Positions 1 to 6,940 of a DNA stretch of 61,485 nt are shown one piece after another. The first letter of the stretch is position 1. Each line of letters opens with the position of its first letter. The stretch comes from JAZTYK01 sp045636925 (GTDB lineage: Bacteria > Bacillota > Clostridia > Oscillospirales > Butyricicoccaceae). The position numbers and the translations under genes are program-made. The DNA lies in contig JAZTYK010000028.1 in NCBI GenBank assembly GCA_045636925.1, positions 1-61,485 on the forward strand. The letters run 5' to 3'. Below the pieces are notes generated by a model that worked only from the letters and a program-made list of their open reading frames with translations, searched no databases and was not told where the DNA came from.

Positions 1-10
1 GGTAAAAAGT

Positions 11-45
11 AAAAATCCTGAACGCTATCGCATTCAGGATTTTTT
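11..45 (-). terminator. Terminator of the 101-610 gene
   Basis: The arms AATCCTGAA and TTCAGGATT close a short loop and are flanked by an A tract and a T tract, so the hairpin can end transcription from the gene to its right. Bases 1-13 before it read like the tail of the AAGTAAG-type repeat described at 659-753. Confidence 0.75.
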
Positions 46-100
46 GAGAGTTTTGAACTTAATGACACGAATAAAATGTGCCTGAAAACTGAGGATTTTC

Positions 101-610
101 TTATTTATCCCAAAGATTTACTGCTTCAACTCTTTTTTGAAGTTCTTTTATCATTATTTCGGAATCTTTTGGTGAATTTTTTTCTTCTTTTGCGTTATTC
201 AATAATTGAAAAACCAAAAATAGCAAAAAGAAAACTAAAATAATAGGAGAAACTGTTTTATCTACATTGGCAACAGCTAATACAATAGCAATGATAGCCA
301 TTGCTATTAACATTATAAGAGATATAAATTTTAAAACATTATTAAAACGGCTATACACAGTAAAATATGAAACATATGTCTTACCATCTTTTTCTATAAT
401 CTCTGCAAAAAGATTGGTAGAGTTTGTGTGTTCAATATGTTTTTTAGGCGGGTTAGTGATAGCAATTTTGCCTTTTTTAGAGCAATAAAACTCTATGAGA
501 TTTTCACTACTTAATTCTTCCCGACAAACACCTTGCATTTGCATAAACTTATCTATTGCATCTGCCTTTGTAGTGCAAATTTCAAATTCGCCTTGGCTAA
601 TTTTTTTCAT
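101..610 (-). CDS. Small membrane protein of unknown function
   Basis: Protein of 169 residues that I do not recognise. The N-terminal half is soluble and mixed in charge. Two adjacent hydrophobic stretches follow at about residues 93-113 and 118-137, and the C-terminus is charged and probably helical, so it is likely a two-pass membrane protein. A longer reading begins at 658, but the ATG at 608-610 has a good ribosome binding site (AGGTGG) and lies just after a strong promoter, so I start there. The gene is AT-rich compared with the rest of the window and belongs to the accessory strip 1-2750. No function can be assigned. Confidence 0.75.
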   Translation of the reverse strand: MKKISQGEFEICTTKADAIDKFMQMQGVCREELSSENLIEFYCSKKGKIAITNPPKKHIEHTNSTNLFAEIIEKDGKTYVSYFTVYSRFNNVLKFISLIMLIAMAIIAIVLAVANVDKTVSPIILVFFLLFLVFQLLNNAKEEKNSPKDSEIMIKELQKRVEAVNLWDK

Positions 611-629
611 CTCATCACCACCTATGTGT

Positions 630-658
630 AGTATAGCATAAAAGCGGCGAAGCCGCAA
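630..658 (-). promoter_or_regulatory. Sigma-A promoter cassette, copy 1
   Basis: Read on the minus strand: -35 TTGCGG (653-658), 17-base spacer, -10 TATACT (630-635), with TGC just before the -10. The spacer is nearly the same as in the promoters at 1255-1283 and 2509-2537, so this is a repeated cassette rather than three independent promoters. It drives the gene at 101-610. Confidence 0.85.
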
Positions 659-753
659 TACTTATTACCTCTTACTTCTTACTTATTACTTCCCAAAAAT
701 CCCGTGCAAACTTTATTTGAAGTAAGAGTGAAGAGGTAAGAAGTAAGAAGTAA
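659..753. repeat. AAGTAAG-type imperfect inverted repeat
   Basis: Left arm 659-692 is built from TTACTTC/TTACCTC units. Right arm 719-753 is built from GAAGTAAGA/GAGGTAAG units and is its imperfect reverse complement. The 26-base middle contains AAAAATCCCG, the same string that starts the terminator at 752-784. It lies between a terminator and a promoter cassette, the place taken by hairpin arrays at 1284-1461 and 2538-2714. It looks like a small non-coding mobile repeat; there is no open reading frame. Confidence 0.7.
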
Positions 754-784
754 AAATCCCGCCCACTTACGTGAACGGGATTTT
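752..784 (-). terminator. Terminator of the 797-1234 gene
   Basis: AAAATCCCG and CGGGATTTT arms with an inner CAC/GTG stem and a T tract on the minus strand, 12 bases past the stop codon of the gene at 797-1234. Confidence 0.75.
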
Positions 785-796
785 GGGGACCGACAC

Positions 797-1234
797 TCAA
801 AATGTAACCGGTCTAAAACCTTGATTTTCTTTGTTCTTTTTACACTCTCGCATTATTTTTATATGTTTAACAATGGATATAACTTCAAGCACAAAAATTG
901 CAAAATAATATACGCATACTAAACCAATATACATTCGTTTAGCACTAAGTGCCCACAGCACCATAGGTATAGTTCCAACAATCAAAAAAGCCAATATACT
1001 GTTGAAAATAGGTTGGATTTTCTTAATTGCTTTCACTATTGACAAAATTGCATCAATGAAATAAAAAAAGTAAATGATAATTTCTATATAATAAAGACCT
1101 ATTCCTACCAGAAACCCTATATAGGCATCGCCACCTTTTAACGCATAAACAATTGATGCTAAAACTAAAGCAGCCGTAACAACACTAATTAGCATTGCAA
1201 TCATTGCAGGGATTTTTGTATATACTTTTTTCAT
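797..1234 (-). CDS. Small four-pass membrane protein of unknown function
   Basis: Protein of 145 residues, almost wholly hydrophobic, with about four membrane segments (roughly residues 8-32, 37-66, 77-95 and 101-122) and a basic, lysine-rich C-terminal tail. I do not recognise the family. The ATG at 1232-1234 has an AGGTGG ribosome binding site and leader sequence very like those of the gene at 101-610. The two genes may therefore have been duplicated or acquired with the same upstream cassette, although the proteins are not similar in sequence. AT-rich. Confidence 0.75.
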   Translation of the reverse strand: MKKVYTKIPAMIAMLISVVTAALVLASIVYALKGGDAYIGFLVGIGLYYIEIIIYFFYFIDAILSIVKAIKKIQPIFNSILAFLIVGTIPMVLWALSAKRMYIGLVCVYYFAIFVLEVISIVKHIKIMRECKKNKENQGFRPVTF

Positions 1235-1254
1235 ATCATCACCACCTTAAATGT

Positions 1255-1283
1255 ATTATAGCATGAAAGTGGCAAAGCTGCAA
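1255..1283 (-). promoter_or_regulatory. Sigma-A promoter cassette, copy 2
   Basis: Minus strand: -35 TTGCAG (1278-1283), 17-base spacer, perfect -10 TATAAT (1255-1260), with TGC before the -10. Drives the gene at 797-1234. Near-identical to copies 1 and 3. Confidence 0.88.
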
Positions 1284-1461
1284 GAGATAGTGATATTCTG
1301 TGCTACGCACAGAGTGATATTTTCACTTCGTGAAAGTGATATTGAAACCTACGGTTTCAGTGATATTATATTCGCCACCAAAACTCGCGAAGCGAATATC
1401 ACTTGAACAAAGTTCAAATATCACTGCGAAGCAATATCACTCGCCACAAGGCGAATTTCAT
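1284..1461. repeat. Hairpin array A (GTGATATT linkers)
   Basis: Four copies of GTGATATT (starting at 1290, 1314, 1336 and 1360) are separated by three different perfect hairpins: CTGTGC/GCACAG, TTTCAC/GTGAAA and GAAACC/GGTTTC, each with a 3-base loop. A central ATATTCGC ... GCGAATAT arm pair (1368-1375 and 1392-1399) follows. Then the linker appears reversed as AATATCAC (1395, 1417, 1433, and a decayed copy near 1454), again separated by small hairpins. The whole element is therefore a palindrome of palindromes. No coding potential. It lies between the terminator of the esterase gene and promoter cassette 2. Confidence 0.85.
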
Positions 1462-1462
1462 T

Positions 1463-1503
1463 GAAAAAGAAAAGACAAGTCTTGCGACTTGTCTTTCTTT
1501 TTT
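1463..1503 (-). terminator. Terminator of the esterase gene
   Basis: AAAGACAAGTC and GACTTGTCTTT arms around a TTGC loop with A and T tracts, directly after the stop of the gene at 1515-2462. Confidence 0.85.
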
Positions 1504-1514
1504 CGAGCCAACGC

Positions 1515-2462
1515 TCAAAGCGACGCAAGGTCGCCGAGAAGCTTATATTGATACTCTTTGGAGATGTAGTGTGGTGTGAAGACACCGAAAACAATGTTCT
1601 TTTCTGCCTTTGTATGCGCGTACGGAGAATATACAAACGGCGGAAGGCAGATGGGGTCCTCCAGTCCGAGGAAAAATTCCGTCGGAATCTTAAGAAGTGA
1701 CACCATATTATTGACATCAAAATAGCTTAAAACTTTTAAAACTCTGTCCGTATCCTCGGGATGTGCACGCAAATAAGCATTTACCGCGCCAAAAACACCG
1801 GATGCCTTCTCCACGCGCTTTTCAATGCAGGCGTAGCTTGGCACAGAGGGATACGCTCTTTTCACCTTACCGGAAAGCGCCGATGCCACGATCGTCAGCG
1901 CACCGCCTTGCGACTGCCCGTGCGCAACAATTTTATCCGCATCCACCTCGGGAAGGGTTGCGATTACATCAATTGCACGTACCGCATCGAGATAAATGTT
2001 TCTCATATAAAAATTCTCTTTATCAAGAAGGCCGTGGGACATAATACCGTGTCCGCCGTGATAATCGTCGGCAGGTTCATATTCCGCATGGTCGTAGGTT
2101 TTTCCACCCTGTGAGCGAGTATCCATGCAGAAGGTACAAACGCCCGTTGCCACGAATTCGGGACATACACCAAAGGATCCGCCACCGCCGTGATAGAGCG
2201 CAACACATGGAAGCTTCTCGCCATTATGCGTACAAGGAACGCAAAAATATGCCGTAACAAGCGTGTCATCGTGCGTGTTGTATACAATTTCATAAGTCTT
2301 AAAGGTTTTATACGGCAGATCAAGGGCTCGTCTTTCGATCTTTAGAGGTTTCTTACGAAGCATTTTTATCTGCTCTTCCCAAAATTCCTCGAAATCGGCT
2401 TCCTTAGTCTGCGGTATTATTTCAGTTTTCAACAATTCTTCCTTGCGTCCAATATACGTCAT
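1515..2462 (-). CDS. CE7 acetylesterase (acetyl xylan esterase / cephalosporin-C deacetylase)
   Basis: 315 residues, the usual length for carbohydrate esterase family 7 alpha/beta hydrolases, which remove acetyl groups from short xylo-oligosaccharides and from cephalosporin C. The sequence shows the nucleophile elbow GQSQGG, an RSQGG motif earlier in the chain, a GLEDPICLPP segment that should carry the catalytic Asp, and a C-terminal TPHY that should carry the His. No signal peptide is visible, so it should act in the cytosol on imported sugars. The ATG at 2460-2462 has a GGAGG site. It stands alone in the accessory strip with its own promoter cassette and terminator; no xylan-utilisation genes are near. 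True substrate unknown. Confidence 0.88.
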   Translation of the reverse strand: MTYIGRKEELLKTEIIPQTKEADFEEFWEEQIKMLRKKPLKIERRALDLPYKTFKTYEIVYNTHDDTLVTAYFCVPCTHNGEKLPCVALYHGGGGSFGVCPEFVATGVCTFCMDTRSQGGKTYDHAEYEPADDYHGGHGIMSHGLLDKENFYMRNIYLDAVRAIDVIATLPEVDADKIVAHGQSQGGALTIVASALSGKVKRAYPSVPSYACIEKRVEKASGVFGAVNAYLRAHPEDTDRVLKVLSYFDVNNMVSLLKIPTEFFLGLEDPICLPPFVYSPYAHTKAEKNIVFGVFTPHYISKEYQYKLLGDLASL

Positions 2463-2508
2463 AGTAGCCTCCTGATAATTGGTTTTTTATATAAAACGGT
2501 TTGGGTAC

Positions 2509-2537
2509 ATTATAGCATAAAAGCGGCGGAGTTGCAA
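2509..2537 (-). promoter_or_regulatory. Sigma-A promoter cassette, copy 3
   Basis: Minus strand: -35 TTGCAA (2532-2537), 17-base spacer, -10 TATAAT (2509-2514) preceded by TGC. Drives the esterase gene. Here the leader between -10 and start codon is longer than in copies 1 and 2, so the shared part is the promoter itself and not the ribosome binding site. Confidence 0.87.
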
Positions 2538-2714
2538 GGGATAATGATATATCGCTAACGCGATATGATATACGACTTGCGTCGTATGATATATTTGCGT
2601 TGCAAATATGATATAATATTCGTTCCTTCATACGCCAAAGGCATATATCATCCACCGCAAGTGGATATCATATCGAAGATATATCACCCGTTCCGACGAG
2701 GAACGGATATCATT
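2538..2714. repeat. Hairpin array B (ATGATATA linkers)
   Basis: Same plan as array A but with another linker. ATGATATA starts at 2544, 2565, 2586 and 2608 and is separated by hairpins ATCGC/GCGAT, TACGAC/GTCGTA and TTTGC/GCAAA. After a centre at about 2616-2643 the linker is reversed (TATATCAT-like at 2644, 2664, 2680 and 2707), separated by TCCAC/GTGGA, ATATC/GATAT and CCGTTC/GAACGG. The outer border is ATATCATTGAAAAA next to the tRNA-operon terminator; array A ends with the similar ATTTCATTGAAAAA. Confidence 0.85.
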
Positions 2715-2715
2715 G

Positions 2716-2749
2716 AAAAAACCTCTTTACTTTCGTAAAGAGGTTTTTT
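2716..2749 (-). terminator. Terminator of the tRNA operon
   Basis: AAAAAACCTCTTTAC and GTAAAGAGGTTTTTT form a long perfect stem with A and T tracts on either side, two bases beyond the tRNA-Cys 3' end. It could act in both directions. Confidence 0.88.
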
Positions 2750-2750
2750 C

Positions 2751-2825
<75 letters not shown>

Positions 2826-2839
2826 TTATTAAGTTAAAT

Positions 2840-2870
2840 AAAGGACGCTTAAAGCGTTTAAGCGTCCTTT
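2840..2870. repeat. Perfect palindrome between tRNA-Gly and tRNA-Cys
   Basis: Two 14-base arms around a GCG loop fill most of the spacer. The stem contains AAGGACGCTT and lacks a clear T run on the minus strand, so it may be a processing signal or a weak terminator that reduces tRNA-Cys expression. Confidence 0.6.
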
Positions 2871-2945
2871 GGAGCGGATTACGAGGCTCGAACTCGCTAC
2901 CTCCACCTTGGCAAGGTGGCGCTCTACCAGATGAGCTAAATCCGC
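2870..2945 (-). tRNA. tRNA-Gly (GCC)
   Basis: 76-base cloverleaf with encoded CCA. The anticodon stem CCACC/GGTGG closes the loop TTGCCAA, giving GCC. Five bases from tRNA-Phe. Confidence 0.96.
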
Positions 2946-2949
2946 AAAA

Positions 2950-3025
<76 letters not shown>

Positions 3026-3032
3026 AAAAAAT

Positions 3033-3109
3033 TGGCGACCTGGATGGGGCTCGAACCCACGACCTCTAGCGTGACAGGCTAGCGTTCTAACCAGCTGAAC
3101 TACCAGGCC
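3033..3109 (-). tRNA. tRNA-Asp (GTC)
   Basis: 77-base cloverleaf with encoded CCA. Stem CTAGC/GCTAG around CTGTCAC gives anticodon GTC. First gene of the tRNA operon. Confidence 0.96.
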
Positions 3110-3139
3110 AACGGTGGCTCCCCACAGGGAACGGACTAT

Positions 3140-3168
3140 ATAATACCATTTCTTTTACTTTTTGTCAA
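3140..3168 (-). promoter_or_regulatory. Sigma-A promoter of the tRNA operon
   Basis: Minus strand: perfect -35 TTGACA (3163-3168), 17-base spacer, -10 TATTAT (3140-3145), about 30 bases before tRNA-Asp. Confidence 0.88.
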
Positions 3169-3217
3169 CAAGAAAAACGAAAAAATCTGTGAAAAACAAA
3201 AAGAAATTTCCAAGCGG

Positions 3218-3253
3218 GGAAAAAGCTGCCGGTGGATTTTCACCGGCAGCTTG
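3218..3253 (-). terminator. Terminator of the glycolytic operon
   Basis: AAGCTGCCGGTG arm, AAAAT loop, matching CCACCGGCAGCTT arm and a T tract on the minus strand, just after the eno stop codon. Confidence 0.88.
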
Positions 3254-3263
3254 TGTCTTGCGA

Positions 3264-4571
3264 TTACAGGTTAAAGAAAGCCTTCTTGCCCGGATACTGT
3301 GCGCTGTCGCCCAGCTCTTCCTCGATGCGGATCAGCTGGTTGTACTTGGCAACACGGTCAGTACGGCTGGGAGCACCGGTCTTGATCTGGCCGGCATTCA
3401 GCGCAACGGACAGGTCGGCAATGGTGGTGTCCTCGGTCTCGCCGGAGCGGTGAGAAACAACAGCGGTATAACCGGCACGGTTTGCCATCTGAATGGCCTC
3501 CAGAGTCTCGGTGAGAGTACCGATCTGGTTTACCTTGATCAGAATGGAGTTGGCAACCTTCTTCTCGATACCGGTGGACAGACGGGCAACATTGGTGACG
3601 AACAGGTCATCGCCAACCAGCTGTACGCGGTCGCCGATGGTCTTGGTCAGCAGAGCCCAGCCTTCCCAGTCGTTCTCGCCCATACCGTCTTCCAGAGAGA
3701 TGATGGGATAGTTGTCGGCAAACTTCTTCCACATGTTGACCATCTGCTGCTTGGTCATGGTCTTCTTGGCCTTGGGCAGGTCATAGCAGCCGGTCTCTTC
3801 GTTGTACCACTCAGAGGTAGCAGCATCGATGGCGATCATAAAGTCCTCACCGGGCTTGTAGCCGGCCTTTTCGATGGCGGCAACGATGGCCTTCAGAGCA
3901 TCTTCATCACGCTTCAGGTTGGGAGCATAACCACCCTCGTCGCCAACACCGGCAGCGGGGCAGCCCATTTCCTTCAGCACGCTCTTCAGCGTGTGGAAGA
4001 CCTCGGCGCACATGCGCAGAGCCTCGCTCCAGCAGGGAGCGCCAACGGGCATGACCATGAACTCCTGAATATCCACGTTGTTGGTGGCATGCGCGCCGCC
4101 GTTTAAGATGTTCATCATGGGTACGGGCAGAGTCTTGGCATTGACACCGCCGATGTACTGATACAGGGGCAGACCGCAGGCCTCGGCAGCGGCACGGGCA
4201 GTAGCCAGAGAAACACCCAGAATGGCGTTTGCACCCAGACGGGACTTATTGGGGGTGCCGTCCAGTTCCAGCATGACAGCGTCAATCTCCGCCTGATCCA
4301 GTGCGTTCAGACCGATGACGGCGTCGGCGATCTCGGTGTTGACGGCTTCCACAGCCTTCAGCACGCCCTTGCCCAGATAACGGCTCTTGTCGCCGTCGCG
4401 CAGCTCGCAGGCTTCGTAAATGCCGGTGGATGCACCGGAGGGTACAGCTGCACGACCGAAGTAGGTGTCAACGCCGTCGTCTACATACACTTCCACTTCC
4501 ACGGTGGGATTGCCGCGGCTGTCCATAATTTCGCGGGCCAGTACATCAACGATTTCCAGATAGTTTTTCAT
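3264..4571 (-). CDS. eno: Enolase
   Basis: Interconverts 2-phosphoglycerate and phosphoenolpyruvate in glycolysis. 435 residues, full length. The N-terminus carries the typical AREIMDSRGNPTVEVEV and the loop SGASTGIYEACELRD. Further on are the metal-ligand region SLEDGMGENDW, the LVGDDLFVTN motif, the lysine of LIKVNQIGTLTE and the SHRSGETEDTTIADL loop. The ATG at 4569-4571 has a GGAGGAAC site. Last gene of pgk-tpiA-gpmI-eno, 24 bases after gpmI, with a strong terminator behind it. Confidence 0.98.
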   Translation of the reverse strand: MKNYLEIVDVLAREIMDSRGNPTVEVEVYVDDGVDTYFGRAAVPSGASTGIYEACELRDGDKSRYLGKGVLKAVEAVNTEIADAVIGLNALDQAEIDAVMLELDGTPNKSRLGANAILGVSLATARAAAEACGLPLYQYIGGVNAKTLPVPMMNILNGGAHATNNVDIQEFMVMPVGAPCWSEALRMCAEVFHTLKSVLKEMGCPAAGVGDEGGYAPNLKRDEDALKAIVAAIEKAGYKPGEDFMIAIDAATSEWYNEETGCYDLPKAKKTMTKQQMVNMWKKFADNYPIISLEDGMGENDWEGWALLTKTIGDRVQLVGDDLFVTNVARLSTGIEKKVANSILIKVNQIGTLTETLEAIQMANRAGYTAVVSHRSGETEDTTIADLSVALNAGQIKTGAPSRTDRVAKYNQLIRIEEELGDSAQYPGKKAFFNL

Positions 4572-4595
4572 GGATGGGTTCCTCCACAGTCTTTT

Positions 4596-6113
4596 TTATT
4601 TTTTTACAATCAGGGAACGTCCCGTCATTTCTTCGGGCACGGGCAGTCCCAAAAGCTCAAGCATGGTGGGCGCAACATCACACAGCGCACCGTTTCTCAG
4701 TTCCAGACCCTCCCGGCACAAAATTACCGGAACGGGGTTGGTGGTATGGGCGGTAAAGGGCACACCGTCCTGCTCCATACAGTCGGCATTGCCGTGGTCT
4801 GCGGTGATGATGGCAGTGCCGCCCAGCTCCTCTGTCACCTTCAGCACCTTGCCCACGCAGTCGTCCACCGCCTCTACGGCACGGACGGCAGCTTCCTGCA
4901 CACCGGTGTGACCCACCATGTCGCAGTTGGCAAAGTTCAAAATCACCACATCATACTTCCCGCTGCGCAGACGGGCCTCGCACTCCTCTGCCACGGTATA
5001 GGCGCTCATCTCGGGTTGCAGGTCATAAGTAGCCACCTTGGGGGAGGGGATCAGCGCACGGTCTTCGCCTTCAAAGACGGTTTCTTCGCCGCCGTTAAAG
5101 AAGAAAGTCACATGGGCGTACTTCTCTGTCTCGGCAATACGCAGCTGGGTCAGCCCCTTGCTGGCGATGTACTCGCCAAAGATGTTGTCCAGGGTCTGGG
5201 GCTTAAAGGCCACCTGCACATTGGGCATGGACGCATCGTACTGGGTAAAGCAGACGAAGAACGGCTTGACGGTGCCGCCAAAGCGGGAAAAACCGTCAAA
5301 GTGATCGTCGCACAAAGCGCGAGTCAGCTCGCGAGCCCGGTCGGGACGGAAGTTAAAGAAGATCACGCTGTCCCGATGCTCGATGCAGCAGCCCGGCGCA
5401 CAGTTAATGGGGCGCACGAACTCGTCGGTGACACCGTTTTCATAGCTGTTGGCCACGGCATGAGAGGGCAGCTTGCTGCGGGTGACGGGGTCGTCGCAGA
5501 CCAAAGCGCGATAAGCCAGCTCTAAACGCTCCCAGCGGCTGTCGCGATCCATGGCATAAAAGCGTCCGCAGACGGTGCCGATGGCAATGTCGCCGGGCAG
5601 GGTGGCCAGGTATTCCTCCAGCTGCCGCAGGTAGCCTGCACCGCTGGCAGGGGGCGTATCACGGCCGTCCAAAAAGCAATGCACCCGCACCGGCACATGC
5701 TGTCCACTGCACATACGCAGCAGGGCAAACAGGTGATCAATGTGGCTGTGCACACCGCCGTCGGACAGCAGACCCATCAGATGCACTGTGCCGCCGGTGG
5801 TTTGGGCATGGGCAATGGCCTGCAGCAGGATTTCGTTCCGGAAAAAGCTGCCATCGTCGATAGACTTGGTGATGCGGGTCAGCTCCTGGTACACCACCCG
5901 TCCGGCGCCCAGATTGGTGTGACCCACCTCACTGTTGCCCATCTGTCCTTCCGGCAGACCCACTGCCATGCCGGAGCATGCCAGCTCGGCACTGGGGTAC
6001 TTGGCAAAGGCGGCATCCAGATGGGGTGTCTTCGCCAGGGCAATGGCGTTGCTGGGACTGGCTGCGGCTTTGCCCCAGCCGTCCAGAATCATCAGAACCA
6101 AAGGTTGCTTCAT
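4596..6113 (-). CDS. gpmI: 2,3-bisphosphoglycerate-independent phosphoglycerate mutase
   Basis: Converts 3- to 2-phosphoglycerate through a Mn-dependent phosphoserine enzyme of the alkaline phosphatase fold. 505 residues. The N-terminal LMILDGWG has the first metal ligand, and MGNSEVGHTNLGAGRVVYQ contains the nucleophile serine. The phosphotransferase insert (SDGGVHSH, HCFLDGRDTPP) and the C-terminal metal motifs NFANCDMVGHTG and ITADHGNAD are present. The start codon overlaps the tpiA stop by four bases (ATGA), so the two are translationally coupled. Confidence 0.97.
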   Translation of the reverse strand: MKQPLVLMILDGWGKAAASPSNAIALAKTPHLDAAFAKYPSAELACSGMAVGLPEGQMGNSEVGHTNLGAGRVVYQELTRITKSIDDGSFFRNEILLQAIAHAQTTGGTVHLMGLLSDGGVHSHIDHLFALLRMCSGQHVPVRVHCFLDGRDTPPASGAGYLRQLEEYLATLPGDIAIGTVCGRFYAMDRDSRWERLELAYRALVCDDPVTRSKLPSHAVANSYENGVTDEFVRPINCAPGCCIEHRDSVIFFNFRPDRARELTRALCDDHFDGFSRFGGTVKPFFVCFTQYDASMPNVQVAFKPQTLDNIFGEYIASKGLTQLRIAETEKYAHVTFFFNGGEETVFEGEDRALIPSPKVATYDLQPEMSAYTVAEECEARLRSGKYDVVILNFANCDMVGHTGVQEAAVRAVEAVDDCVGKVLKVTEELGGTAIITADHGNADCMEQDGVPFTAHTTNPVPVILCREGLELRNGALCDVAPTMLELLGLPVPEEMTGRSLIVKK

Positions 6114-6916
6114 TGTGCCTCCTCGGGAACGGGAGCAGCCACAGCAGTGGGCTGGGCAGCTTCAATGATGGCGGAAAAGTCGAATACATGCAGGGAAGCA
6201 CCGCCGATCAGGCCACCGTCCACATCGGGCTGTGCCAGCAGCTCGGCAGCATTGCCGGGACGCATGCTGCCGCCGTAGAGCAGGGATACGCTGCGGGCAA
6301 CTCTGGCGCCGTACATCTGACGCAGGCACTCGCGGATGGCAGAGCCCACTTCGCCGGCCTGCGCGCTGGCAGCGGTCTTGCCGGTGCCGATGGCCCAGAT
6401 GGGCTCGTAGGCAATGGTGATGTGCTTCATCTGCTGGGCGGTGATGCCCTGCAGCGCGGTCTTCACCTGCAGACGGATCTGCTCCATGGTGACGTTGCAG
6501 TCACGCATCATCTCGCTCTCACCCACGCAAAGGATGGGGGAGAGGCCGCAGGCCAGTGCGGCATGGATCTTTTTATTGACGGCGGAATCGGTCTCGTTGT
6601 AATACTCCCGGCGCTCGGAGTGGCCGATGAGCACGTACTTTACGCCGCAGGCAGCCAGCATCTGGCAGGAAACCTCACCGGTGAAGGCGCCGTCTTCGGC
6701 ATAGTGACAGTTTTGCGCGGCAATGGCAATGCGGCTGCCCTTGGCTGCCTTTACAGCAGCGGGGATATCGATGAAGGGCACAGCCAGCACCACCTCGCAC
6801 CACTTGGCCTGTGCGGCCAGGGGGCGCAGCTCGGTGATGAAATCCCGTGCTTCATCGGGGGTCTTATGCATTTTCCAGTTGCCGGCAATGATGGTCTTGC
6901 GGTAACGCAGATTCAT
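6110..6916 (-). CDS. tpiA: Triosephosphate isomerase
   Basis: Interconverts dihydroxyacetone phosphate and glyceraldehyde 3-phosphate. The 268-residue TIM barrel is slightly longer than usual because of a proline/alanine-rich C-terminal tail of about 15 residues. AGNWKMHK gives Asn and Lys, IGHSERR the catalytic His, YEPIWAIGTGKTA the catalytic Glu, and YGGSM the phosphate loop. AGAGG ribosome binding site. Second gene of the glycolytic operon, 24 bases after pgk. Confidence 0.97.
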   Translation of the reverse strand: MNLRYRKTIIAGNWKMHKTPDEARDFITELRPLAAQAKWCEVVLAVPFIDIPAAVKAAKGSRIAIAAQNCHYAEDGAFTGEVSCQMLAACGVKYVLIGHSERREYYNETDSAVNKKIHAALACGLSPILCVGESEMMRDCNVTMEQIRLQVKTALQGITAQQMKHITIAYEPIWAIGTGKTAASAQAGEVGSAIRECLRQMYGARVARSVSLLYGGSMRPGNAAELLAQPDVDGGLIGGASLHVFDFSAIIEAAQPTAVAAPVPEEAQ

Positions 6917-6940
6917 AGGATTGACCTCTTTCTGTTTGGA

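Noticed and set aside
1284..2714. CRISPR array
   Set aside because: The repeated unit is only 8 bases, inverts at the centre, and the 'spacers' are themselves palindromes; no cas genes are present.
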